The notes under the pieces are model-generated. The model saw only the letters and a list, made by a program, of their open reading frames with translations, was not told where the DNA came from and ran no database searches. Positions 34,575 to 43,724 of a stretch of DNA of 64,000 nt are shown here, piece after piece. A program made the position numbers and the translations under genes. The stretch spans positions 7,357 through 71,356 of the forward strand of contig JADJVQ010000037.1 of assembly GCA_016710525.1 (NCBI GenBank). The letters are read 5' to 3'. Origin of the DNA: Burkholderiaceae bacterium (GTDB lineage Bacteria > Pseudomonadota > Gammaproteobacteria > Burkholderiales > Burkholderiaceae_E). Within the stretch, counting starts at the first letter, position 1. Each line of letters starts with the position of its first letter.

Positions 34575-36746
34575 TCAATGCAGGCTCGCTGCTTTGACGG
34601 CATGAGCACGCGCGCCGGCCCCGCCGCTCAGGCGCGCGGTGGCCAGGTCCAGCAGCGCCGGCACATCCAGGATCAGGGCGACTTCGCCGCTGCCCAGGAT
34701 CGTCGAACCGGCCAGTCCCTTGATGTCCTGGAAGACCTGTCCCAGCGGTTTGATGACCGTCTGATGTTCGCCGTGCAGGCGATCGACGATCAGGCCGACA
34801 CGGGTCGCCCCGTCGCGCACCAGGACCAGGCTGCGCCGTGCGCCGCCGGCGGACGTGTGCCGATAGAAGCGGCCGATGTCCAGGTAGGGCAGCACTTCGC
34901 CGCGCAGGTCGAAGTGGCCGGCCACCCGCTCGGGGTTGTTCTGGCACTCGAGCGGCACTTCCAGGCATTCGGCGACCAGCTCCAATGGCAGCACATAACT
35001 GACACCGCCGACGCTGGTCAGAAACCCGTCGATGATCGCCAGAGTCAGCGGCAGCCGTATCTGAATCGTTGCGCCCTGCCCCTCGCGGCTGCTGACCCGG
35101 ATGTGTCCGCGCAGTGCCTCGACATTGCGCTTGACCACGTCCATGCCGACCCCGCGCCCGGACAGGTTGGTGACCTGCTCCGCGGTCGAGAAACCAGGCA
35201 TGAAGATCAGCTGGTACACCTGCTCTTCATCCAGCTCCGCGTCGGCTTCGACCAGGCCGCGCTCGGTGGCCTTGGCCAGGATCCGGTCGCGATTCAGTCC
35301 GCGCCCATCGTCGCTGACCTCCAGCACCACGCTGCCCGACTCATGATAGGCATTCAGGCAGATCCGTCCCTGCTCGGGCTTGCCGGCGGCCCGGCGCTCG
35401 TCGGGCGTCTCCAGGCCGTGATCGAGGCTGTTGCGCACGAGGTGCATCAGCGGATCGGCGATCGTCTCGACCATCTGCTTGTCCATCTCGGTGTCGCCAC
35501 CGCTGATGGCCAGTTCGACGTCCTTGGCCAGCTGCTTGCTGACATCGCGCACGACGCGCTGGAAGCGCGAGAACGTTTCGCCGATCGGCATCATCCGCAG
35601 GCCCAGCGCGCCGTCGCGCGCCTCCTGGACCAGGTCGTTGATGCGTTGGGCCGCTTCGCCGAAGGTCGGCGAATGTTCGTTGCGCGCCACCATCTGCGCT
35701 CCCGAACTGGCGATCACGAGTTCACCGATCAGGTCGATCAGGTGATCGAGCTTGTCGGCCCGCACCCGGATGAATCGGGTCTCCTCGCCGCCGCGCCGCT
35801 CCTTGGTGCCGGTCCGCCGCTCGGGTTCATTGGCGCGGCGCTCGGGAACCTGTTCGCGCCGATCGATGAACGGCGCCGCGCCGGGTCCTGCCAGCGACTG
35901 CCAGGCCGCGAGCAGGCTGTCGCGCGCATCGCCCTCGGGCGCACGCGCATCGAGCAGCCGTTCGTAATCGGCCGACGCCGCCTCGGGCGCCAGCACCATC
36001 AGCGAACAGTCATCGAGCATGAATTCGAAGACGCCCTCGATCGTCGCGCGATCGGCCTGACTGGCCAGCCGGATCTCGAAGCCCAGAAAGCAGCTTTCCG
36101 GGTCGAGCGCCGCCAGATCGGGGATCGTCTCGGTGACCGTGTGAATCGCGCGCACCTCGCCCAGCGAGTCGAGGTAGCGGATGAATGAAATGGGATCGAG
36201 CCCGTTGCGCAGCGCATCGACCCCCATTCGCAGCGAGATGTGCCACACCCCACCCGCGGCGGACGCCGGCCTGACGTCGCTCTCGGCTTGCGCAGGCTGC
36301 GCCACGGCGCCAGGCTTGTCGGCCGGTGCGGCATCGCCTCCCGACCGGGCCCGCAGACCACGCAGCGCCTCGCCCAAGGTCAGGCTGGTCTGCGCGACGT
36401 CGGGATCGTGGCTGTCCTGTCCGATCTCCGCCAGCAGCCGCTCCATCTGGTCGCGCCCGCGCAGCAGCAGCGCCATCGCCTCGTCGGTCAGGGGCAGCTC
36501 GCCGCTGCGCATCGATTCGAGCAGGCTCTCGACCTCATGGGTGAAACTCACCACCGCGTCAAAGCCGAACAGTCCCGCGGTCCCCTTGACCGTGTGGGCC
36601 GCGCGGAACGCGCTGTTCATCGCCTCGGCATCGCCCGGATCCTGTTCCATGGCCAGCAGCGCCTGCTCGAACTGGCGCAGCATGTCGCGCGCCTCGTCGA
36701 GAAAGCCTTCTCGTGCGATTGCCAGGATGTCGTCGTCTTGACTCAT
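34575..36746 (-). CDS. cheA: Chemotaxis histidine kinase CheA
   Basis: 723 aa. The Hpt domain has the phosphorylated His51 in FRAAHTVKGTAGLFGFD. A P2-like region (about 170-260) and charged linker precede the dimerisation helices (IRVRADKLDHLIDLIGELVIA). The HATPase follows, with HLVRNSLDHGLETPDER, VSDDGRGLNRDRI and LSGRGVGMDVVKRN. A CheW-like P5 domain is at the C-terminus. It is the only CheA in the window and is surrounded by six receptor genes, so it probably serves all of them. It lies 9 nt after the STAS gene. Confidence 0.96.
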   Translation of the reverse strand: MSQDDDILAIAREGFLDEARDMLRQFEQALLAMEQDPGDAEAMNSAFRAAHTVKGTAGLFGFDAVVSFTHEVESLLESMRSGELPLTDEAMALLLRGRDQMERLLAEIGQDSHDPDVAQTSLTLGEALRGLRARSGGDAAPADKPGAVAQPAQAESDVRPASAAGGVWHISLRMGVDALRNGLDPISFIRYLDSLGEVRAIHTVTETIPDLAALDPESCFLGFEIRLASQADRATIEGVFEFMLDDCSLMVLAPEAASADYERLLDARAPEGDARDSLLAAWQSLAGPGAAPFIDRREQVPERRANEPERRTGTKERRGGEETRFIRVRADKLDHLIDLIGELVIASSGAQMVARNEHSPTFGEAAQRINDLVQEARDGALGLRMMPIGETFSRFQRVVRDVSKQLAKDVELAISGGDTEMDKQMVETIADPLMHLVRNSLDHGLETPDERRAAGKPEQGRICLNAYHESGSVVLEVSDDGRGLNRDRILAKATERGLVEADAELDEEQVYQLIFMPGFSTAEQVTNLSGRGVGMDVVKRNVEALRGHIRVSSREGQGATIQIRLPLTLAIIDGFLTSVGGVSYVLPLELVAECLEVPLECQNNPERVAGHFDLRGEVLPYLDIGRFYRHTSAGGARRSLVLVRDGATRVGLIVDRLHGEHQTVIKPLGQVFQDIKGLAGSTILGSGEVALILDVPALLDLATARLSGGAGARAHAVKAASLH

Positions 36747-36755
36747 CGGAGTTCC

Positions 36756-37067
36756 TCAGTCTGGAGTGCCGGCGGCCAGCAGGCCGTTCAGCGCATAGCG
36801 GCCGAACACTTCAAGAACGGCCGGACTGGCGCGCAGCAGCTCGAGCGACTGACCGCGCGAGGCCGCGCTGCGTCGCGCCGCCACGAGAATCTGAACACCC
36901 GAGGAGTCGCAGGCATCGACGCCCGACAGGTCGATGGCCAGCACGCCGCCATCGATCCATTCACGCATCTGCAGACACTGCGCCGCGGCGTTGTGAATCG
37001 TGAGCTCGCCGCTCAACCGGCCTTCGCCGACCGCGGCGCCACTTTCCTCATGCAGGGAGTCGTTCAT
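36756..37067 (-). CDS. STAS-domain protein (anti-anti-sigma-like)
   Basis: 103 aa. A single STAS fold: ELTIHNAAAQCLQMREWI, then VLAIDLSGVDACDSSGVQILVAARR. The DSSG segment carries the Ser normally phosphorylated in SpoIIAA-type proteins. It sits between cheY and cheA, 9 and 15 nt apart, so it belongs to the chemosensory operon. STAS genes occur in some non-flagellar or alternative chemosensory clusters, where their role is poorly understood. No anti-sigma kinase (RsbW-like) is nearby. Confidence 0.88.
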   Translation of the reverse strand: MNDSLHEESGAAVGEGRLSGELTIHNAAAQCLQMREWIDGGVLAIDLSGVDACDSSGVQILVAARRSAASRGQSLELLRASPAVLEVFGRYALNGLLAAGTPD

Positions 37068-37082
37068 GTTCGCGGCGTCCGT

Positions 37083-37448
37083 TCAGGGGCACAGCCGTGC
37101 CACCGCGTCCACCAGCTGCGAGGGCTGGAACGGTTTGGTGATCCATGCGCGCACGCCCGCCGCCTTGCCCTCGGCCTTCTTCGAGTCCTGCGACTCGGTC
37201 GTCAGCATGATGATCGGCGTGAACTTGTGAACCGGGCTTTCCTTGACCTTTCGGGCGAAGGCCAGGCCGTCCATGCGCGGCATATTCACGTCGCATACGA
37301 TCAGATTGGGCTTGACGCTGCCGATCTTCTCCGAGGCGTCCTGCCCGTCGACCGCCTCGATCACCGCATATCCCGCCTTCTGCAGCGCCAGCTTGACGAC
37401 CGTGCGAAAGCTTCCCGAATCGTCAACGACCATGATGGTCTTGCTCAT
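37083..37448 (-). CDS. cheY: Chemotaxis response regulator CheY
   Basis: 121 aa from the ATG at 37448, preceded by GGGAAAG. A stand-alone receiver with all phosphotransfer residues: Asp9/Asp10 (VVDDSGSFR), phosphoacceptor Asp53 (VCDVNMPRMDG), Thr83/Thr84 (MLTTES) and Lys105 (TKPF). There is no output domain. It is presumably phosphorylated by the CheA encoded two genes downstream. The absence of flagellar genes in the window leaves its target open. Confidence 0.94.
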   Translation of the reverse strand: MSKTIMVVDDSGSFRTVVKLALQKAGYAVIEAVDGQDASEKIGSVKPNLIVCDVNMPRMDGLAFARKVKESPVHKFTPIIMLTTESQDSKKAEGKAAGVRAWITKPFQPSQLVDAVARLCP

Positions 37449-37476
37449 TGCATCTTTCCCTTTTGCTCGAAGCGGT

Positions 37477-38655
37477 TCAGAAGAACTCGACGGCGGCCGT
37501 GCGTTCGACCGCCACGGTGTTGTGATGACTGCTGCGCAGCTCTTCCATCGTGTAGCTGCCCTCCATCCGCTCCAGCCAGAGCGCGGGTGAGCTGGCGGCC
37601 GAATCCGGCTCGCCCTGCTGCCAGGCGCTGAAGCGCGCCATGTCCTCGGTGACGGCATTGAGCATCTGCGTCAGGCGATCCTGCGACTGCAGGCTCATGT
37701 AGATCTTCTCGAGGTCCGCCTGGACCTGCCGGCTGGCTTCGCGCAGGCCGCGCGAGGAGCGCGAGATCTCGGTCAGGCTGCCGACCAGCGACACGATCAC
37801 CTCGCGCGCGTTCTCGCGCGCCTGCAGTTCGATCTCGTCGTCATCGGTGTCGTGACGGCGCACCTCGGCGGCGATCGAGGTCATCCGTTCCTGCATCGTC
37901 TGCACATGCTTGCCGATCCGGATGCCGGTGAGCCTTGCCTGGCCGGCCAGCGCGCGCACTTCCTGCGCGACCACGCCGAACCCGCCGCCGGCCTGCCCGG
38001 CACGGGTCGCCTCGACCGACGCATTCAGCGCCAGCAGATGGGTCGCACGGCCGATCGACTGGACCTCCTTGCTGAGCAGCACCATGTCCTCGAGGGTCAC
38101 GGCCAGCGACTGCACGCCCGCGAGCATCTCGTCCTTCATGCGGACCGCCGCCCGGGTGGTCGCCAGCAGCGTGTCGATCTGGGGCTGGTGGCGCGCAACC
38201 AGCTCGTCGCTGCCGCCCATCTCGATGTTCATGCTGACCTTGTCGGCGCCGACCGCATGATCGAGGTGGCTGGAGACCCGCACGAAGCTCTCGAGCAGGG
38301 CCTCGATGCTCTTCTCGGAATGGGTCCGGGCGGCTTCGACGTTGCGCTGCCAGACCGGCACCACCTGCTGCGACAGCAGCCCCGCCTGGCCGCTTGGCGC
38401 CTGAGACTGCAAGGAGTCGGCCCGCACCAGAGCAGGAGCGCCCGCGCCTCGCCGAGCCAGGACGACCGCGGCCGCTCCAATTGCCGCCGTCAGCAGCGCG
38501 ACGGCAAGCCAGCCGCCCTCCTGGACAGCCAGGGCGCCAGCGCCCGTACAAGCTGCGCCGGCGAGCGCAAAGCGCCAGGCAGGCGATCGCCGCGGCGTGG
38601 ACGCCGCAAGCCCTCGCTCGGGCGGGGAAGCGGCGTTGAGTGAATCGAACGACAT
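37477..38655 (-). CDS. Receptor-like chemotaxis protein without periplasmic sensor domain
   Basis: 392 aa from the ATG at 38655. Two adjacent hydrophobic helices (about 27-66: WRFALAGAACTGAGALAV and WLAVALLTAAIGAAAVVLA) have essentially no periplasmic loop. A helical region with a shortened methyl-accepting signalling core follows: IGRATHLLALNASVEATRAGQAGGGFGVVAQEVRALA. The C-terminal part contains SLQSQDRLTQMLNAVTEDM, a CheZ-like or receptor-tail motif, and ends YTMEELRSSHHNTVAVE. It is first in the chemosensory operon, immediately before cheY. It may be an intracellular signalling or coupling receptor rather than a ligand sensor. Confidence 0.82.
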   Translation of the reverse strand: MSFDSLNAASPPERGLAASTPRRSPAWRFALAGAACTGAGALAVQEGGWLAVALLTAAIGAAAVVLARRGAGAPALVRADSLQSQAPSGQAGLLSQQVVPVWQRNVEAARTHSEKSIEALLESFVRVSSHLDHAVGADKVSMNIEMGGSDELVARHQPQIDTLLATTRAAVRMKDEMLAGVQSLAVTLEDMVLLSKEVQSIGRATHLLALNASVEATRAGQAGGGFGVVAQEVRALAGQARLTGIRIGKHVQTMQERMTSIAAEVRRHDTDDDEIELQARENAREVIVSLVGSLTEISRSSRGLREASRQVQADLEKIYMSLQSQDRLTQMLNAVTEDMARFSAWQQGEPDSAASSPALWLERMEGSYTMEELRSSHHNTVAVERTAAVEFF

Positions 38656-38767
38656 GCAGGGACTCTCCGGAGCAGGCAACGAGCACAGCCGATAGACCCC
38701 GATGGTCGGCCGGCGGCGGGTGTTGCGGTGCGTCGAACAGGCCGCTTTCCCCTCCCCATTTCGCGCC

Positions 38768-38794
38768 TTGACCGATGCCAGGCCCGCCTATCAT
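38768..38794 (+). promoter_or_regulatory. Sigma-70-like promoter for the plus-strand receptors
   Basis: TTGACC (38768-38773) and TATCAT (38789-38794) are separated by 15 bases. This is shorter than the usual 17 but both hexamers are good. It lies in the divergent gap between the two receptor transcription units. Confidence 0.4.
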
Positions 38795-38872
38795 CGGCGA
38801 GCCGTTTGGCTGGATCTCCGTGACGGGCCTGTCATGGAACCGCCGCGTGGCACTTCCTACTTCCGGACACCC

Positions 38873-40960
38873 ATGGACATGCACTCGGCCAGTCCCACGC
38901 AGCCGCAACCGTCAGGAACGACAGGCACCCGCTGGCACAGGGTGCGCGAGGCCCTGCGCGGCACCCGCGAAATGGCCCGCTATCACGGCATCTGGTCGCC
39001 GGGCGTTCGAGCCCTGCGCAACATGACGCTGCGTGCCAAGGCCATCCTGGTGATCGCCTGTCTGGTGATTCCCCTGTCGTTGGCCCTGGCGCCTGCCGTG
39101 CGCCACGGACTGGCGCAGGACCAGCGGATGACCGGCGAGAGCGCCGCACTGGCCCAGTACGATGCGCTGGTCCGGCTGGCACAGGTGATCGGCGCCCTGC
39201 ATCGCACCTTGAACTCGGCCGATCTCGCCGATCCGGGCAGCGCGATCCCCGCGTTGCTGGAACGCGAGCGCCAGGCATACGAGACCCTTGCCTCCCGCCT
39301 TCCAGCGCCGCAGGATCGCCCCGACCAGCTCGGGCGCGCCGGGCTGGCGCTGGCCAAGGCGCGTGCCGCCTTCGTGGCCGTGCAGACCGAGGCGAGCGCC
39401 ACCGCGGGTCGTCGCCCGCGCCTGATCCAGGCCCTGGCGCAGTACCGGTATGAGTCGGAGTTCCTGCGCGATCCGATCCTGCGCTCGGCCAACCTGCATC
39501 AGGGATTCGACCCGCAAAGCGCCGCGATGCTCGAAGGCGCGGTCCGCTGGCTGCCGCGGCTTCGCTCCAACCTGCAGGACCTCACGCTCGAGGGCGCGAT
39601 GCTGATGGGCGACGAGGATCGCAAGGTCCGTGCCGCGCGGATCAACGATTTTGCGGTCGAAGCCCGTGTGCTCGACAGCCAGACCCGCGCCGCCCTCGAC
39701 TACGCGGTCGCGCTTGGACTGCTGGACGCCCAGCACGCGGCCGACCGCCTGACGGTGGTCAAGCGTCATCTCGAAGTCACGAGCCACCTGTTGCGGCTCG
39801 CGACCAGCGACCGGCCGAACACCGAGAAGGACGCTGAACGCGGCGAAGGCGCGCTGCTGCGCAGCACCTTCATCGCCAGCGGACTGCAGGCGATCGCCGC
39901 CTGCGACGCCCTCGAAACCGACAGCATCGCCCGCCTGTCCGGTCAGGTCGTCATCCAGCACCGCGAGGTCCGGGCGGCGCTGCGCTGGAACGCGACACTG
40001 CTGCTGGTTTTCCTGGCGATCTCGACCTACCTGATGATCTGCATCTACAAGGTCGTCGGCGGCGGCCTGCAGACGCTGTGCGAACAGGTCGGTGAACTGG
40101 GCCGCGGCAATCTGGGCATCCGGCCGCGCGGCCATGGCTCCGATGAGATCGGTCAGGCGCTGTCCTCGCTGGGCGCCTCCGCCAAGCAGATGTCCGAACT
40201 GTTCGAAGCGGTGACCCAGGGCGTCGCCGCGGTCTCGCACGCCTCGCGCGAAGTGGCGATCGGCAATGCCGGGCTGTCCGGGCGGACCGGCAGCATCCGC
40301 GGTTCGATCGAAGATGTTTCCCAGAAGGCACAGTCGTTCTCGAACGCGATGGACGTCTGCGGCTACGAGGTCCAGCAGGCTGCCGAGCACGCGCGCGCCA
40401 TGCGCGCCGATGCGCAGCGCAGCCGCAAGGCCATCAGCGGGCTGCGCGACCGCATGCACATGCTGCAGACCCGCAGCAACGAGATCCGCCAGGTGGTCGG
40501 CCTGGTGGAATCGGTTGCCTACCAGACCAAGCTGCTGTCGCTGAACGCCTCGATCGAGGCGGCACGGGCCGGCAGCGCCGGCAAGGGCTTCGCCGTGGTG
40601 GCCCAGGAGGTTCGGCTGCTCGCCAAGCGCAGCGAGGATGCGGCCCACCGGATCGAATCGATCGTGCGCGCGTCGGTGCAGGACATCGAAGAAGGCGGTC
40701 TGATGACCGACCGGGCGGTGGATGCCGTGCGCCAGACCGACGAGAAGGTCGATGCGGTCAATCGGATCATGGATGAGATCGTCCGCCTGACCCGCGACAG
40801 CCTGCTGGAATCGCAGGATGTGGTGCGCATCAGCCGCGACGTCGAGGAAGCGGCACAAGGCAATGCGCGTCTGGTCGATCAGCTCTCCGACGCGTCGGCG
40901 GGACTGCGCGATCAGGGCGACACCTTGAAGCGTTCGGTACAGCACTTCGTTTTCGGTTGA
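38873..40960 (+). CDS. Methyl-accepting chemotaxis protein (plus-strand receptor 1)
   Basis: About 695 aa from the ATG at 38873; an ATG at 38834 is an equally plausible start, and neither has a strong RBS. A cytosolic N-terminal segment of about 55 residues precedes TM1 (AILVIACLVIPLSLALAPAV). A periplasmic helical domain of about 300 residues follows, then TM2 (about 373-393), a HAMP and the signalling domain. The tip is IRQVVGLVESVAYQTKLLSLNASIEAARAGSAGKGFAVVAQEVRLLAKRS, where K replaces the usual N in the QTN motif. It is clearly divergent from the triplicated receptors. The stop shares bases with a possible TTG start of the next gene. Confidence 0.88.
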   Translation: MDMHSASPTQPQPSGTTGTRWHRVREALRGTREMARYHGIWSPGVRALRNMTLRAKAILVIACLVIPLSLALAPAVRHGLAQDQRMTGESAALAQYDALVRLAQVIGALHRTLNSADLADPGSAIPALLERERQAYETLASRLPAPQDRPDQLGRAGLALAKARAAFVAVQTEASATAGRRPRLIQALAQYRYESEFLRDPILRSANLHQGFDPQSAAMLEGAVRWLPRLRSNLQDLTLEGAMLMGDEDRKVRAARINDFAVEARVLDSQTRAALDYAVALGLLDAQHAADRLTVVKRHLEVTSHLLRLATSDRPNTEKDAERGEGALLRSTFIASGLQAIAACDALETDSIARLSGQVVIQHREVRAALRWNATLLLVFLAISTYLMICIYKVVGGGLQTLCEQVGELGRGNLGIRPRGHGSDEIGQALSSLGASAKQMSELFEAVTQGVAAVSHASREVAIGNAGLSGRTGSIRGSIEDVSQKAQSFSNAMDVCGYEVQQAAEHARAMRADAQRSRKAISGLRDRMHMLQTRSNEIRQVVGLVESVAYQTKLLSLNASIEAARAGSAGKGFAVVAQEVRLLAKRSEDAAHRIESIVRASVQDIEEGGLMTDRAVDAVRQTDEKVDAVNRIMDEIVRLTRDSLLESQDVVRISRDVEEAAQGNARLVDQLSDASAGLRDQGDTLKRSVQHFVFG

Positions 40961-41034
40961 TCCGGGAAAGCATCTGGCGATGGCAATCGATCTTCAAGCG
41001 CGGCACTCCGCCCGTTTTTCGGCGTGCCGCACGG

Positions 41035-43458
41035 ATGATCGGCACACTGCTGCGTCCCGGCACCCGGCTGATGCGAAGCCTGCGCCTGCCGGCCAAGCTC
41101 GCGCTGATGGGTGGCGCCCTGCTGCTGCCCCTGGTCGTGCTGATGGTCCATCTCTTTTCGTCGGCCCACCACGAGTATTCGATCCTGAGCAACGAACAGA
41201 ACGGCGCGCAACTGGTGCGCGGCACTCTGGAACTGACCACCGCGCTGATCGACCACCGCGGACTGACCCACCGCGCGCTGTCTGGCGAAGAAGGAATCCA
41301 AGCGGCGCTGCAGACTTCGCGCGCCAGGCTTGCCGCGTCGGTCAAGGCGCTGGACGCGCAGATCGCCACCCGGCCCGGCTACCAGCTGGCCGATCACTGG
41401 CACGGCCTGCGGGCCCGGATCGACACCCTGCTGACCGACAAGAGCCCGCGAGCGCGCGCCGCGGCGCTGGCCTTTCATGGCGAACAGATCGAACAGGCCC
41501 GGCGACTGATGCTGCTGGCCGCCGAATTCTCGGGACTGCTGCTGGATCCGACGGCGCAGAGCTACTTCCTGGTCGACCTCATGGTGAACCCGATGATCCC
41601 GTGGGTCGATCGGATGGCTCAGGTCAGCGCCGTCGGCGGCGGCCTGCTGACGCGCGGCGACGCCACCCGCCTCGAAAAGCGGGATCTGCTCGCCACGGCC
41701 GGCTCGACCCAGCGGCAGCTCGAGGCGATCCAGTCCAGGATCGCATCCCTGCTGCGCGCCGGCGTCACCCTGCCCAGCAGCTGGGACACGGCGCGCCGGG
41801 GCACGGAGCAGTTCGTCGGCCAGGTCGAGCAGGTGTTCGGCGCCGAAGCCCTGGTCGGCGAGCCCGAGCCCTATCTGCGCTCGGGCAGCGAAGCAGGGGC
41901 TTCGGCCGTCCGATTCGGGCAGGATGCGCTCGATCTGCTCGACGATCAGCTGAACAACCGGCTGGCCACGCTGCGCAACCGGGTGATCGTCCAGGCCGCC
42001 GTCGCGGCGCTCGGCGTGACTGTCATCGCCTATCTGCTGCTGGTGTTCCACTACAGCTTCCTGGGATCGCTGCGCCGGGTGACGGCCAGCATGGATGCGA
42101 TGGCCGCGGGCGATCTGTCGCAGCCGATCCTGATCGAAGGCAGCGACGAACTCTCGCGGGTCGGCGCCCAGCTCGAGGCCATGGCCGCCACATGGTCGCG
42201 ACTGGTGGCCGAGATCCGCAGCAGCGCGGTGCGTGTCGGCGAGGCCGGCCAGGCCGTGGCCGACCAAGGCCAGTCGCTGTCGCAGCGCACCGAACGGCAG
42301 GCTGGCAGCCTGCGCGACTCGGTCGGGACGGTCGAGCAGCTCGGTGCGGCGGTGGCCAGCACGGCGCAGGCGACGGCCTCGCTGGACGACATCACCACCA
42401 CGCTGCGCCAGCATGCCGAACTGGGCACCCAGGCCATGCGCGAAACCGTCGCCTCGATCGGCGCACTCCAGGACACGACCCGCCGGGTCTCCGAAATCAA
42501 CGGCGTCATCGACGAGATCGCTTTCCAGACCAACCTGCTGGCACTGAACGCGGCGGTCGAGGCCGCCCATGCCGGCGAGGCCGGCAAGGGCTTTGCGGTG
42601 GTGTCCGCCGAGGTCCGCCAGCTCGCCCAGCGCTGCGGCGAGGCGGCCGCCGAGATCCGCGATCTGATCGGGCGCACGATCGAACAGACCGACGTGTCGG
42701 CCATCCGGGTGCACGATGTCAGCATCGCCCTCGATTCGGTCGTCCACGGCATCAGCGATGTGGCCGATCGGCTGCGTGGCATTGCCGGGTCCAGCGCCCA
42801 GCAGAGCGCCGGACTGTCCGAAGTCTCGCGCGGGGTGCAGGGGCTCGACGAGATTACCCGCCAGAACGCCGACATGGTCAACGCGTCGGCCCGCTCGTCG
42901 CAGGCACTGGTGTTCCAGGCGGCCGCGCTGGGCGAATCGGTCGCCTCGATTCGACTGCGTTACGGCAGCGCCGACGAAGCACTCGCCCTCGTGCGCTGCG
43001 GCCTGGCCCGCGTGGCCGAAATCGGCTGGGAGCAGGCGTCTCGCGAGCTGAGCGATCCGCAAGGCGAATTCCACGATCGCGACATGGCGGTCTACGTGCT
43101 CGATCTCACCGGCAAGGTCCTGGCCTACAGCGCCCGCCCGCAGTGGGTCGGCAAGATGGTGCACGATCTGCCGGGCGTGAGTTCGACGATGGCCGACCGG
43201 TTCATGGATGCCGTGCTGGCGGCCTGCGGACAGGGCGAAGGCTGGGCCGAATACGACTGGTTCAACGTCGACACCGGCGAGCCGGCGCGCAAGACCGCGT
43301 ACGTGGCGCGACTGGGCGACGATGCGCTGATCGGCTGCGGCGTGTTCCGCACCGGCGAGCGTGCATCGCTGGTCCGGCCCTCGCGCCCTGTCGCCTCCGG
43401 CGCAGGCGACTCGGCCGACGGCGGCACGGCCGACCGCGACGCGCTGGCCCACGCCTGA
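41035..43458 (+). CDS. Methyl-accepting chemotaxis protein with extra C-terminal Cache-like domain
   Basis: 807 aa from ATG 41035; a TTG at 40957 would add 26 residues. TM1 is about 20-45, then a helical periplasmic domain with AEFSGLLLDPTAQSYFLVDL, TM2 about 320-345, HAMP and a signalling domain (IDEIAFQTNLLALNAAVEAAHAGEAGKGFAVVSAEVRQLAQR, about 491-535). After the signalling helix a further domain (about 640-785) resembles a single Cache fold: VYVLDLTGKVLAYSARPQWVGKMVHDLP, then WAEYDWFNVDTGEPARKTAYVARLGDDALIGCGVF. A Cache-like module on the cytosolic C-terminus is unusual, because such domains are normally periplasmic. The receptor could thus sense on both sides of the membrane. Confidence 0.88.
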   Translation: MIGTLLRPGTRLMRSLRLPAKLALMGGALLLPLVVLMVHLFSSAHHEYSILSNEQNGAQLVRGTLELTTALIDHRGLTHRALSGEEGIQAALQTSRARLAASVKALDAQIATRPGYQLADHWHGLRARIDTLLTDKSPRARAAALAFHGEQIEQARRLMLLAAEFSGLLLDPTAQSYFLVDLMVNPMIPWVDRMAQVSAVGGGLLTRGDATRLEKRDLLATAGSTQRQLEAIQSRIASLLRAGVTLPSSWDTARRGTEQFVGQVEQVFGAEALVGEPEPYLRSGSEAGASAVRFGQDALDLLDDQLNNRLATLRNRVIVQAAVAALGVTVIAYLLLVFHYSFLGSLRRVTASMDAMAAGDLSQPILIEGSDELSRVGAQLEAMAATWSRLVAEIRSSAVRVGEAGQAVADQGQSLSQRTERQAGSLRDSVGTVEQLGAAVASTAQATASLDDITTTLRQHAELGTQAMRETVASIGALQDTTRRVSEINGVIDEIAFQTNLLALNAAVEAAHAGEAGKGFAVVSAEVRQLAQRCGEAAAEIRDLIGRTIEQTDVSAIRVHDVSIALDSVVHGISDVADRLRGIAGSSAQQSAGLSEVSRGVQGLDEITRQNADMVNASARSSQALVFQAAALGESVASIRLRYGSADEALALVRCGLARVAEIGWEQASRELSDPQGEFHDRDMAVYVLDLTGKVLAYSARPQWVGKMVHDLPGVSSTMADRFMDAVLAACGQGEGWAEYDWFNVDTGEPARKTAYVARLGDDALIGCGVFRTGERASLVRPSRPVASGAGDSADGGTADRDALAHA

Positions 43459-43639
43459 CGCGCCCGCGCCCTTCACGGCGCGGACCTCACCCCCCCGGCG
43501 GGCCAGGCGGCCCCTGCGGCGCGGGCTCCCGAGCGGCCCGATCGCGCAGGGGTATTGCCCATTGAAACCATGCGCGGCCATCGTGCTGGGATCGGACCCC
43601 GACGGAATCCGCGCACTCGGTCCGCCCTGCGGATTGGGC

Positions 43640-43645
43640 TAAGAT
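43640..43645 (+). promoter_or_regulatory. Candidate -10 upstream of the DUF35/thiolase operon
   Basis: TAAGAT lies 80 bases before the DUF35 start in the 266-base gap after the receptor genes. The -35 is not clear. The remaining gap is GC-rich without other features. Confidence 0.3.
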
Positions 43646-43724
43646 CGATCCGCCCCTGGAAGGCCGTGCGCGGCGATTGCCGATTCGGTGCTTCCACCGA
43701 CGATCCGACGCCAGGAGATCCCGC

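Noticed and set aside
38688..38695. GCCGATAG as a sigma-28 -10 element
   Set aside because: No TAAA-like -35 at the required spacing.
40912..43581. 889-aa minus-strand ORF opposite the Cache-containing receptor
   Set aside because: Antisense to a receptor with full signalling motifs; composition is not protein-like.
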